Origin: an uncultured Altererythrobacter sp.
GTDB taxonomy: Bacteria; Pseudomonadota; Alphaproteobacteria; Sphingomonadales; Sphingomonadaceae
Assembly (NCBI GenBank): GCA_946886565.1
Contig: CAMPIX010000007.1
Location: 62,001 to 126,000, forward strand
Direction: 5' to 3'
Length of the DNA: 64,000 nucleotides
Shown here: positions 25,984 to 35,000 of the stretch, in pieces
Numbering within the stretch: the first letter of the stretch is position 1
Layout: each line of letters opens with the position of its first letter
Translations under genes and position numbers: made by a program
The notes under the pieces: generated by a model
Seen by the model: only the letters and a program-made list of their open reading frames with translations
What the model was told of the DNA's origin: nothing
Databases searched by the model: none

Positions 25984-27317
25984 AACTCCGTCACTTCGAC
26001 CTCGAGCTTGCGGAAGCCGTGGACGAAGTTGGCGCGCACCCGCTCCACATCGCCCGCGACGTGAACGCGCATGCGCCGCGCGTGCATTTCCTCGAGCAGC
26101 ACGCGCAGTTGCAGCTCGGCCAGCCGGGCGCCGACGCAGCGGTGGATGCCGTAGCCGAAGCTGAGGTTGCGCCGCGCGTTCTCGCGCTCGATGTCGAGCT
26201 TGTCGGAATTGGCGAAGACCTCCTCGTCGCGGTTGGCCGAGAGGTACCACAGCACCATCTTGTCGCCCTTCTTCACCGCCTCGCCGAACAGCTCGGTGTC
26301 CTCGGTGCAGGTGCGGCGCATGTGCGCGAGCGGGGTCTGGTAGCGGATGCATTCCTGCACCGCGTTGGGGATCAGCTCGGGCCGTTCCTCGAACAGCTTG
26401 CGCTGGTCGGGGAACTTGTCGAACGCGTGGACGATGCCGCTCATCGTGTTGCGCGTGGTGTCGTTGCCGCCGACGATCAGCAGCACCAGATTGCCCATGA
26501 ATTCCTGCGGGCTCATCTGGTTCATCGCGGGCGAGTGGATCATCATCGAGATAAGATCGGGCGCCGGCTCCGCGTTCGCGCGCTGCATCCACAGCTGCTG
26601 GAAATAGGTCGCCATCTCCTTGAGGATGCCCTGCCGGAACTCGTCGAGCTCGCGCACCATTGCGAGCTCGGTGTCGCCCGCCCAGTCGGACCAGAAGGTC
26701 AGCAGCCGGCGGTCCTCCCACGGGAAGCCGAACAGCATCGCGAGCATTCCGGTGGTCAGCTCGATCGAGACCGTGTCGACCCAGTCGAACACTTGCCCGC
26801 GCGGGAGCGAATCGAGCAGCTCGCCAGTGCGCTGGCGGATGTCGCCCTCGAGCCGCTTCATCTCGGCCGGAGTGAACGCGGGGGCGACGGTGCGCCGCTG
26901 GCCGGTGTGCTTGGGCCGGTCCATCGCGATGAACATCGGCAGCTCGAACCGCTCGCGACCGAGCTCCTTCAGTTGCTCGTCGTCCAGCCGGTTGAGGATC
27001 GTGATCCCGCCGTGCTCCCAGCTCGAGGAGAACAGCTCGGGCAGCGACTCGACGTGCTGCACCGCCTTGTGCTGGACCACGTTCCAGTACGGGCCGACGG
27101 GGCTCTCGTCGACGTAGTGGATCGGGCCACGGCTGCGCATTTCGGCGAAGATCGGCTGCCAGCGATCCTCGTAGTAGATGTCGCTGCGGCTGACGTCGAA
27201 GGGGTGCGGATGGTGCCACTGCTCCTCGGGATGCTGCGCCAGATGCTCGCGCAGCGCGTCGACCGCGCTCGGGCTGGTGCGCCAGGTGGCAGGCGGCTCG
27301 GCGAACTGGGTAGCCAT
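25980..27317 (-). CDS. Cytochrome P450, CYP153-type alkane hydroxylase
   Basis: Soluble bacterial P450 of 445 residues predicted to hydroxylate terminal carbons of medium-chain alkanes or fatty acids. Motifs: I-helix IVGGNDTTRNTMSG (Thr287/288), ExxR in ECIRYQ (Glu322, Arg325), QTPLAHMRR, and the heme loop FGYGIHRCVG with Cys394. GGNDTTRN, the wording MVLWYLSANRDE and the end NFVHGFRKL are characteristic of CYP153. The ATG at 27317 follows GGAGAGA. CYP153 needs a ferredoxin and reductase; a reductase gene lies at 31 kb but I find no ferredoxin nearby. Confidence 0.88.
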   Translation of the reverse strand: MATQFAEPPATWRTSPSAVDALREHLAQHPEEQWHHPHPFDVSRSDIYYEDRWQPIFAEMRSRGPIHYVDESPVGPYWNVVQHKAVQHVESLPELFSSSWEHGGITILNRLDDEQLKELGRERFELPMFIAMDRPKHTGQRRTVAPAFTPAEMKRLEGDIRQRTGELLDSLPRGQVFDWVDTVSIELTTGMLAMLFGFPWEDRRLLTFWSDWAGDTELAMVRELDEFRQGILKEMATYFQQLWMQRANAEPAPDLISMMIHSPAMNQMSPQEFMGNLVLLIVGGNDTTRNTMSGIVHAFDKFPDQRKLFEERPELIPNAVQECIRYQTPLAHMRRTCTEDTELFGEAVKKGDKMVLWYLSANRDEEVFANSDKLDIERENARRNLSFGYGIHRCVGARLAELQLRVLLEEMHARRMRVHVAGDVERVRANFVHGFRKLEVEVTEF

Positions 27318-27431
27318 CGGCTGTCTCTCCTCGCCCGGAGTCTCGTCGGTCCGGATCGAGGCTATCCTGCCGCTACTTACCGCCATGTCAATAGTGCGTT
27401 GCGATTTGCGACCTATCGTTGCGCCGCAGCG

Positions 27432-28691
27432 TTACGGGCGTGCGCTGCTCGCGCCGGGGACTATCTCCGCCGCAACGTCGCCGGCTCGCCGCCAGAAGCG
27501 CTTCTTTCCGCTCGGCGCGGGACCCGATTTCATCACCCGCTTACGGAAAAGCCGCGCGCCGGTGCGCACGAAGACCGCGACTGCGAGCACCTGCCAGACC
27601 AGCGCCACCGCGTGCGGCCACAGCGCCGGCTCCTGCGCCGCGCGCGCGACCATCGCGTAAGGCGAGCTGAGCGGGAAGACGACCGCGAACAGTTCGACCG
27701 GCGAGCCGATGTCGGTCATCGCGAAGCTGGCGAGGAAGAACACCAGCAGTTGCAGGATCGTCGCCGGCATCGACATCGTCTGCACGTCGCGCACGGTCGG
27801 GGCCATCGATCCAATCGCGAGGAAGATCGAGCCGATCAGCAGGTAGGCCATCGCGAAATAGACCAGGAACAGCGCGACGAACATCGGCCAGCCGACCGCG
27901 GGCGGCGCGACCTGATCGAGCGCGCCCGTGGCGAGCACGATCGCGCCCGCCGTGCCGCCCCAGATCGCGATCCCCACGAAGCTGACCGCGAGCATCGCGA
28001 ACAGCTTGCCGAGGAAGACCGCGTCCATCGGGATCGCCGCGGCGAGAATCTCGATGATCTTGTTGCCCTTCTCCTCGACGAGGTTGGACATGACCATGCC
28101 CGCGAGCAGCATCGTCAGCAGGAACAGCAGCGTCAGCCCGCCGGTCGCGGTGGCGGCGTTGGCGGTGCGCTTGCTCGCGACCGTGGTTGCGGTGGGCGAG
28201 AGCGCGACTTCGGGATAGCGCGCGGCCGCCCCGCTCGCCTCGGCCGCGACCAGCGCGACCTCGCCCTCCCACTCCTCGATCCGGTCCGCGGTGCCGGTCA
28301 ACGTCGGGGCGGCGAGCGTGCCGCCGAGCACCGCGGCGAAATTGCGCGTATCGTCGGCGAGCAGCGCGGCGGTCTCCCCCGCCTCGCCGGGATCGACGAC
28401 CTCGATGTCGGGCATGCGCACGAGCTCGGTCAGCCGGGCGTGCGCGGCTGCGAAGGCCTGCGATTCGGTAGGCGTCAGCGCGACCGCGAGCCGCGGGCTG
28501 TCGGCCTTGTCCACGGCCTGACTGGTCAGAAATCCGGCCGCGCCGCTGATGCCGATGAAGAACAGCGGGCCGACCAGGAAAAACAGAAACGCCTTGCTGA
28601 ACAGGATTGCGGTAAAATCGCGCCGCGCGATCACGAACGCCGCGCTCCACAGCGAGAGCCGCGACCTGGCGGTGTCGGTGGCCGTGCTCAT
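27432..28691 (-). CDS. ABC-2 type transporter permease (NatB-like)
   Basis: The 419-residue integral membrane protein has an N-terminal helix (about 30-55), a large extracytoplasmic domain (about 60-170) and five or six C-terminal helices from LTLLFLLTMLLAGMVMSNLVEEKGNKIIEIL on. The VEEK..KIIEIL segment is the coupling motif of ABC-2/NatB permeases. Partner of the ATPase encoded just upstream; the start overlaps that gene's stop by four bases (ATGA). Export of sodium, a lipid or a toxic compound is possible; the substrate is not readable. Confidence 0.85.
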   Translation of the reverse strand: MSTATDTARSRLSLWSAAFVIARRDFTAILFSKAFLFFLVGPLFFIGISGAAGFLTSQAVDKADSPRLAVALTPTESQAFAAAHARLTELVRMPDIEVVDPGEAGETAALLADDTRNFAAVLGGTLAAPTLTGTADRIEEWEGEVALVAAEASGAAARYPEVALSPTATTVASKRTANAATATGGLTLLFLLTMLLAGMVMSNLVEEKGNKIIEILAAAIPMDAVFLGKLFAMLAVSFVGIAIWGGTAGAIVLATGALDQVAPPAVGWPMFVALFLVYFAMAYLLIGSIFLAIGSMAPTVRDVQTMSMPATILQLLVFFLASFAMTDIGSPVELFAVVFPLSSPYAMVARAAQEPALWPHAVALVWQVLAVAVFVRTGARLFRKRVMKSGPAPSGKKRFWRRAGDVAAEIVPGASSARP

Positions 28692-29674
28692 CGATTCGCC
28701 TCCGCCGGGGTTTCCTCGTCGAGCGCGCGCGCCGCCGCCTCACCCGCGATGTGGACGAAGGCGTCGTGCAGCCCGGCGCGCTCGATCGAGAGCGAGAGGA
28801 TCCCCGCCTCGCCCTCGATCAGCGCGCGCAGCAGCGGCTCGATTCCCGTTTCGGGGAGCGAGAAATGCCAGAAATCGCCCTCGCGCCGCGCGTCGGCGGG
28901 CAGCGCATCGCGCCAGCGGCCTTCGCGCGCGCGGGTCTCGAGGCGGACTTGCGCGGGGATGCGGTCGCGCGCCGCGTCGACCGAGCCGGCGTAGGGGACC
29001 TTGCCGCCGGCGATGATCGCCACGTCGTCGCACAAGCGCTCGGCGTGGGCGATGACGTGGGTCGAAAAAATCACGGTCGTCCCCTTCTCCGCCAGCCCGC
29101 GAATCAAGACCTCGAGCTTGCCCTGATTGATCGCGTCGAGGCCCGAGAACGGCTCGTCGAGGATCACCAGCCGCGGCTCGTGCACCAGCGTGCCGAGCAG
29201 TTGCACGGTCTGCGCCATGCCCTTCGAAAGCTGGCGGATCTGCTTGTCGGCAGCATGGCCCAGGCCGTGGTTCTCGAGCAGCTCGCGCCCGTGCGTGCGG
29301 CCCTCGGCGAGCGGCACGCCGCGCAGCGCGCCCATGAACGCAATCGCCTCGACCGCCTTCATCGAGGGATAGAGCCCGCGTTCTTCGGGCAGGTAGCCGA
29401 TCAGGCGCGCGATATCGTGCGGATCCTCGTGTCCGAACACACGGCGCATGCCTTCGTCCGGGTCGATGATGCCCAGCAGCATGCGCAGCGTGGTGGTCTT
29501 GCCCGCGCCGTTGGGGCCGAGCACGCCGTAGATCGCGCCTTCGGGCACCGTGAGATCGACCCCGTCGACCGCGGTCGTGCCCTCGAACCGCTTGACCAGC
29601 CCCCGCGCCTCGATCGCAAGACGCGAAGACGGCGCGCGGTCGTTGCTCCGTTGGTGCGGATCGCTTAGCGCCAT
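28688..29674 (-). CDS. ABC transporter ATP-binding protein (NatA-like)
   Basis: The 328-residue ATPase has Walker A GPNGAGKTT (about 53), the signature QLSKGMAQTVQ, a variant of LSGGQ, Walker B LVILDEPFSGLD and the H-loop FSTHVIAHAE. A C-terminal extension of about 90 residues is typical of DUF4162-containing ABC-2 ATPases. I chose the ATG at 29674 since AGGA stands five bases before it; the ATG at 29680 would add two residues but has no properly spaced ribosome binding site. Forms a two-gene exporter operon with the permease. Confidence 0.9.
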   Translation of the reverse strand: MALSDPHQRSNDRAPSSRLAIEARGLVKRFEGTTAVDGVDLTVPEGAIYGVLGPNGAGKTTTLRMLLGIIDPDEGMRRVFGHEDPHDIARLIGYLPEERGLYPSMKAVEAIAFMGALRGVPLAEGRTHGRELLENHGLGHAADKQIRQLSKGMAQTVQLLGTLVHEPRLVILDEPFSGLDAINQGKLEVLIRGLAEKGTTVIFSTHVIAHAERLCDDVAIIAGGKVPYAGSVDAARDRIPAQVRLETRAREGRWRDALPADARREGDFWHFSLPETGIEPLLRALIEGEAGILSLSIERAGLHDAFVHIAGEAAARALDEETPAEANR

Positions 29675-29723
29675 GTCCATCCTACGCGGTTAGCCCCCGC
29701 GCCCGGCAAGGAGCAACCCCGGC

Positions 29724-30785
29724 GTGCCCGACGCGCGAGAAAATCCGGACTTGCGCGACGATCTGATCGCCGAGGCGAAGCGGCTGGGCTTCGTCGCGGT
29801 CGGGATCGCGCCCGCGGCGGACGATCCGTTGCGCGCGCACCGGCTGCGCGAATGGCTCGCTGCCGGGCACCACGGCACGATGGGCTGGATGGAGGATCGC
29901 GCCGAGGTGCGGCAGGGCCCCCAGGCGATGTGGCCCGCAGCGAGGAGCGTGATCGCGCTCGGCATGAGCTACGCGCCCGACCACGATCCGCTCGCGCTCG
30001 AAGGCGATCCGGAGCGCGCGCGCATCTCGGTCTATGCGCAAGGGCGCGACTATCACGACACGGTCAAGAAAGCGGCCAAGGCGCTCGCGCGGTGGCTGGT
30101 CGCGCGCGCGCCCGAGAGCGAGCTCAAGGTCTTCGTCGACACCGCACCGGTGATGGAGAAGCCGCTCGGCGAAGCAGCGGGGATCGGCTGGCAGGGCAAG
30201 CACACCAACCTGGTCAGCCGCGAGCACGGCAGCTGGCTGTTCCTCGCCGCGATCTACACCACGCTTGCGATCGAACCCGACCAGCCGCACGCCGACAATT
30301 GCGGCTCGTGCCGCGCGTGTCAGGATGCCTGCCCGACCGACGCCTTTCCCGAGCCCTACCGGCTCGATGCGCGGCGCTGCATCTCCTACCTCACGATCGA
30401 GCACAAGGGGCCGATCCCGCAGGAATTCCGCAAGACGATCGGCAACCGCATCTACGGTTGCGACGATTGCCTCGCGGTGTGCCCGTGGAACAAGTTCGCC
30501 GACGCCGCGGCGCGCAACCGCGCCTTCCTGCCGCGCGCCGAGCTGGTGGCGCCGCGGCTCGAAGAGCTGCTCGCGCTCGACGATGCGGGGTTCCGCCAGC
30601 TCTTTTCGGGCTCGCCGATCAAGCGCATCGGCCGCAACCGTTTCGTGCGCAACTGCCTGATCGCGGCCGGGAACAGTGGAAATCGGACGCTGGTCGCTCA
30701 AATCGCGGAGTTGGCGAGCGATCCCGATCCAGTGATCGCCGAAGCTGCCGAATGGGCGTTGGGCGAGCTTACACCAGCGCCTTGA
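29724..30785 (+). CDS. queG: Epoxyqueuosine reductase
   Basis: Cobalamin-dependent iron-sulfur enzyme that performs the last step of queuosine synthesis in tRNA. The 353-residue product has the N-terminal DUF1730 domain ([19 protein letters not shown]) and two 4Fe-4S motifs: [16 protein letters not shown] and [18 protein letters not shown]-like C-terminus (about 300-350) binds tRNA in known structures. The start is GTG at 29724 with AAGGAG upstream. The 3' end overlaps the convergent reductase gene by 17 bases. Confidence 0.93.
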   Translation: MPDARENPDLRDDLIAEAKRLGFVAVGIAPAADDPLRAHRLREWLAAGHHGTMGWMEDRAEVRQGPQAMWPAARSVIALGMSYAPDHDPLALEGDPERARISVYAQGRDYHDTVKKAAKALARWLVARAPESELKVFVDTAPVMEKPLGEAAGIGWQGKHTNLVSREHGSWLFLAAIYTTLAIEPDQPHADNCGSCRACQDACPTDAFPEPYRLDARRCISYLTIEHKGPIPQEFRKTIGNRIYGCDDCLAVCPWNKFADAAARNRAFLPRAELVAPRLEELLALDDAGFRQLFSGSPIKRIGRNRFVRNCLIAAGNSGNRTLVAQIAELASDPDPVIAEAAEWALGELTPAP

Positions 30786-31995
30786 GCGAGATTTCGGTGT
30801 CGGCGAGCGCCTCGCGGTCGGGCTTTACGCCGGCTTCGACCAGCTTGCGCCCCTGCGCGTAGTCCCTGGTGGCGTTCACGCAGTCGAGCGCGATCACGCG
30901 GCCTTCCTTGAGATAGACGATCGAGAATTTCCGCTCGGCCGGATCGCCGCGCAGCACGGTGTCGTCGTGATCGAGCGACAGCCCGACCGTTTGCAACCGC
31001 AGATCGTACTGGTTCGACCAGAACCACGGCACCGCCTTGTACGGCTGCGGATCGCCGCAGATAGACTTCGCGGCAGTGTTGGCCATGTCGTTCGCATTCT
31101 GGACCGATTCGAGCCGGATCACCGCGCCGTCGGCGTAGGGATTGGAATGCGCCGCGCAGTCGCCGATCGCGTACACGTCCTCGAGCGAGGTGCGGCACAA
31201 TTCGTCGACATCCACCCCGTTGGCGCCCGCCGCGCCCGCTGCGATCAGCGGACCGACCGAGGGCACGATGCCGATCCCGACCACCACCAGATCGGCGGGG
31301 ATCACCTCGCCGCCCTCGAGCCCGACCCCGGTGACCTTCTCGCCGTCGCCCTCGATCCGGTCGACCGCGGCGTCGAGAATCACGTCGACGCCCTGTTTGC
31401 GATGCTCGTCCTCGTAGAAGCGCGACAGTTCCTCGCCCGCGACGCGCGCGAGCACGCGCGGCAGCGCCTCGACCACCGTGACCGCGCAGCCGAGCTTGCG
31501 CAGCACCGCGGCCGCCTCGAGCCCGATATAGCCGCCGCCCACCACGACCGCGCGCTTCGCGCCCGCCCGGAGCTCGGCGATCATCCGGTCGACATCGGCG
31601 CGGGTGCGGACCGAATGCACGCCCGCGAGGTCGGCGCCCGAGCACGACAGGCGGCGAGGATCGCCGCCCGCAGCCCAGATCAGCTTGCCGTAGCCGAGCC
31701 GGCTCTCGTCGGAGAACTCGAGCTCGTGCGCCTGCGGATCGACCGCGACCACCGAGGTCCTGAGCCGCAGCGCGATGTCCTTGTCGGCCCAGAACTGCGG
31801 CGGGCGCAGGCAGATGCGCTCGAACGGCTTCTCGCCCGCGAGGTATTCCTTCGACAGCGGCGGCCGCTCGTAGGGCGGTTCGCTCTCGCGCCCGATCATC
31901 GCGATCGAGCCGGTGAAGCCGTGCTGGCGCAGGGCGATGGCGGCCTGCGCGCCGCCGTGCCCGGTGCCGACGATGACGATGTCCGCGCGTTCCAT
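30769..31995 (-). CDS. FAD-dependent ferredoxin/rubredoxin reductase
   Basis: The 408-residue flavoprotein has two Rossmann motifs: [17 protein letters not shown] (FAD, about 11) and [20 protein letters not shown] (NADH, about 151), plus [10 protein letters not shown] for the flavin ribityl chain and a C-terminal reductase domain ([12 protein letters not shown]). The family (putidaredoxin/rhodocoxin reductase) passes electrons from NADH to a 2Fe-2S ferredoxin that serves P450s. It may serve the CYP153 enzyme 3.5 kb away or the P450 at 54 kb; no ferredoxin gene is adjacent. Confidence 0.88.
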   Translation of the reverse strand: MERADIVIVGTGHGGAQAAIALRQHGFTGSIAMIGRESEPPYERPPLSKEYLAGEKPFERICLRPPQFWADKDIALRLRTSVVAVDPQAHELEFSDESRLGYGKLIWAAGGDPRRLSCSGADLAGVHSVRTRADVDRMIAELRAGAKRAVVVGGGYIGLEAAAVLRKLGCAVTVVEALPRVLARVAGEELSRFYEDEHRKQGVDVILDAAVDRIEGDGEKVTGVGLEGGEVIPADLVVVGIGIVPSVGPLIAAGAAGANGVDVDELCRTSLEDVYAIGDCAAHSNPYADGAVIRLESVQNANDMANTAAKSICGDPQPYKAVPWFWSNQYDLRLQTVGLSLDHDDTVLRGDPAERKFSIVYLKEGRVIALDCVNATRDYAQGRKLVEAGVKPDREALADTEISLKALV

Positions 31996-32063
31996 GGGTC
32001 GCGGGGTTTGGACAAAACCGCCGCCGGGTCAACCCCGGCGGCATTCCGGCGAAACTGGAAAAA

Positions 32064-35000
32064 CTACCGCCCGAGCAAGTTGCGTGCCTGGCTGGCGATC
32101 TGCGCGAGCATCGCTGGCGCGACCTCGCCCTGGGCCTGCGCCCGCCCGATCATCGTGCGGAACTGGCGGATCGCCGCAGCGTGCTCGTCCGCCCAGGTTG
32201 CGACCGCGCCAAGCGGATCGCTCTTGGCCCCCTTGCGGCGCGAAAGCCGGCGCAGGAAATCGAGCCGCATCTGCTGGAAATCGCGCGACAGGCCGGCCAC
32301 GAGCAGCCGCTCCCACACGTCCGAGGGGTTCATCAGCGCCGAGGTGCTCTGCGCCCAGTCGAGGCCGATCCGTTCGCCCAGGTCGGTGAACGCCGCGGTC
32401 AGCGAGCGAGCGTCGATCTCGGCAGCCCGGGACAGCGACGCGAGCCCGATCGCGCCGTCGAGATCGTAGAGATGCGTCACTTGCGCAGCGAGCTTTTCGG
32501 GCGCGCCCATTTCGACGAATTCGGCCTTGAGCTTGTCCGATTGTCTGATCGAGGCCCTGGTCAGCAATTCGTCGGTGCCGGTTGATAGCTGTGCGACACG
32601 CTTCTGCAGGCTTTCGATCAGCTCGCTCGGGGGCGTAGTGCTGGCGCCGACCCGGATGAGATCGGCCATCTGGCTGCGCAGCGCGCCGGCGGTGTGGCGA
32701 AACAGATGGAGGCGCGCATCCTCGGGCATATCGGCCGTTTCCAGCTCGGCCCACAACGCGCCCACGTTGAACAGCTTCTCGGCAGCGACGAACGATGCGG
32801 TGACGTCGGCGAGGCCGACGCCTTCCTCTTCCGACAGCTCGAACGCATGGATGAGCCCCATCCGGTTGACGAACAGGTTGGCGAGCGAGGTGGCCACGAT
32901 CTCGCGCCGTAGCTGATGCCCCTCGATCTGGCGCCGATAGGACTTGCGCATGGCCGACGGGAAATAGGCGAACAGCAGATCGCCGAGGCTCGGATCGTCG
33001 GGCAACGATGTCTGCTCGATCGCATCCTGAAGAACCAGCTTGGTGGACGACAGCAGCACGGCGAGTTCAGGCCGGGTCAGCCCGATGCCTTCACCGGCTC
33101 GACGGGCCAGATTCTCGGTCGAGGCCAGGCCTTCGGTCTGCCGGTCGAGCGCGCCCTTGTCCTCGAGCCTTTCGATGAGCTGCAATTGAGTGGCGACCGC
33201 GGGCGCGCCGCCCGCTTCGGCGATCGACAACGCCAACGCCTGGAGCCGGTTGCTCTCCAGCACCAGATGGGCGACCTCGTCGGTCATCGATTGGAGCAGC
33301 GCATTGCGCTTCCGGGTCGACAGCTTGCCGGTCCGCACCGCCGCGGCGAGCGCGATCTTGATGTTTACCTCGTTGTCCGAGCAATTCACGCCTGCGGCGT
33401 TGTCGATGAAGTCGGTGTTGATGCGTCCGCCGCCCAGCGCGAATTCGATCCGGCCCGCCTGAGTGGTGCCGAGGTTGGCGCCTTCGCCGATGACCTTGGC
33501 CCGCACCTCGGCCGCATCGACCCGCAGCGTGTCGTTCGCCGGATCGCCGACCTGGACGTTGTTCTCGAGGCTGCTCTTTACGTAAGTTCCGATGCCGCCG
33601 AACCAGATCAGATCGATCTCGGCCTTGAGGATCGCCGAGATCAACGCCTCGGGCTCCATTTCCCTGGCTTCGACGCCGAGCAGCTTGCGCGCCGCCGACG
33701 ACAGCGGAATGCGCTTCATCGCGCGCGAGAACACTCCGCCGCCCTTCGAGATAAGCGCGGTGTCGTAGTCCTCCCAGCTCGAGGCCGGCAGGTCGAACAG
33801 GCGTTGGCGCTCGGCCCAGCTTGCTGCCGGATCCGGATCGGGGTCGATGAAGATATGACGGTGGTCGAACGCGGCGACCAGCTTGATCGCCTTCGACAGC
33901 AACATGCCGTTGCCGAACACATCGCCCGACATGTCGCCGCAGCCGACTGCGCGCACCGGTTCGCTCTGCACGTCGACGCCCATTTCGCGGAAATGCCGCT
34001 GGACCGAAACCCACGCGCCGCGCGCGGTGATGCCCATCGCCTTGTGGTCGTAGCCGTTCGAGCCGCCACTCGCGAAAGCGTCGTCGAGCCAGAAGCCCTG
34101 GCTCTGCGCAATCGCGTTGGCGATGTCGGAGAAGCGCGCAGTGCCTTTGTCCGCGGCGACCACGAAGTAGGGATCGTCGCCGTCGTGGATCACCACGCGC
34201 TCGGGGTGAACGACCTCGTCGCCCGCGATATTGTCGGTGACCGACAGCAGCGTGCGGATGAACAGCTCGTAGCTCGCCTGTCCCTCGGCCGCCCAGCCCG
34301 CGCGGTCCTTGTCGGGCGCGGGGAGCTGCTTGGGGTAGAACCCGCCCTTGGCGCCGGTCGGCACGATGACGGCGTTCTTGACCCGCTGCGCTTTCATCAG
34401 ACCCAGGATTTCCGTGCGGAAGTCGTCACGCCGGTCGGACCAGCGCAGGCCGCCGCGCGCGACCGGGCCGGCGCGCAGGTGAATGCCCTCGACGCGGCGG
34501 GAATAGACGAAGATCTCGCGCCACGGAATCGGCTTGGGCAGGCCGGGCACGAGCTGCGAGTCGATCTTGAACGCCAGCGCCTCCTGGCCGGCCGCCGCGA
34601 AGGCATTGGTGCGCAGGATCGATCCGATCACGGCGTGGTAGAGGCGCAGCAGCCGGTCGTCGTTGATCGCGGCCACACGGGCGAGGCCCTGCCTGATCGC
34701 GTCCTCGCATTCCTTCGTCGCGGCTCCGCGGTCGCCGGCGAAATCGGGATCGTGGCGCGCGGCGAACAACCGGACGAGCGCGCGGGTTACTCCCGGCGCG
34801 CGGTCGAGAGCATCGACCACTGTGTAGATCGTGAAGCTGACCCCGGCCTGACGCAGATAGCGGTAGAACGCGCGCAGCCAGTTCGCCTCGTCCGCACTGA
34901 GCGCAGCGCCGACCACCAGCCGGTTGAACGGATCGTCCTCCGCCCAGCCGTTGAGCACGGCGGCGATCGCCGCCTCGATCGCCTCGGCGCGCTCGAGCAG

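Noticed and set aside
25929..28994. A 1021-codon plus-strand frame across the P450 and ABC permease genes
   Set aside because: Antisense shadow rich in Arg, Gly and Ala with no motif; the minus-strand genes are unambiguous.
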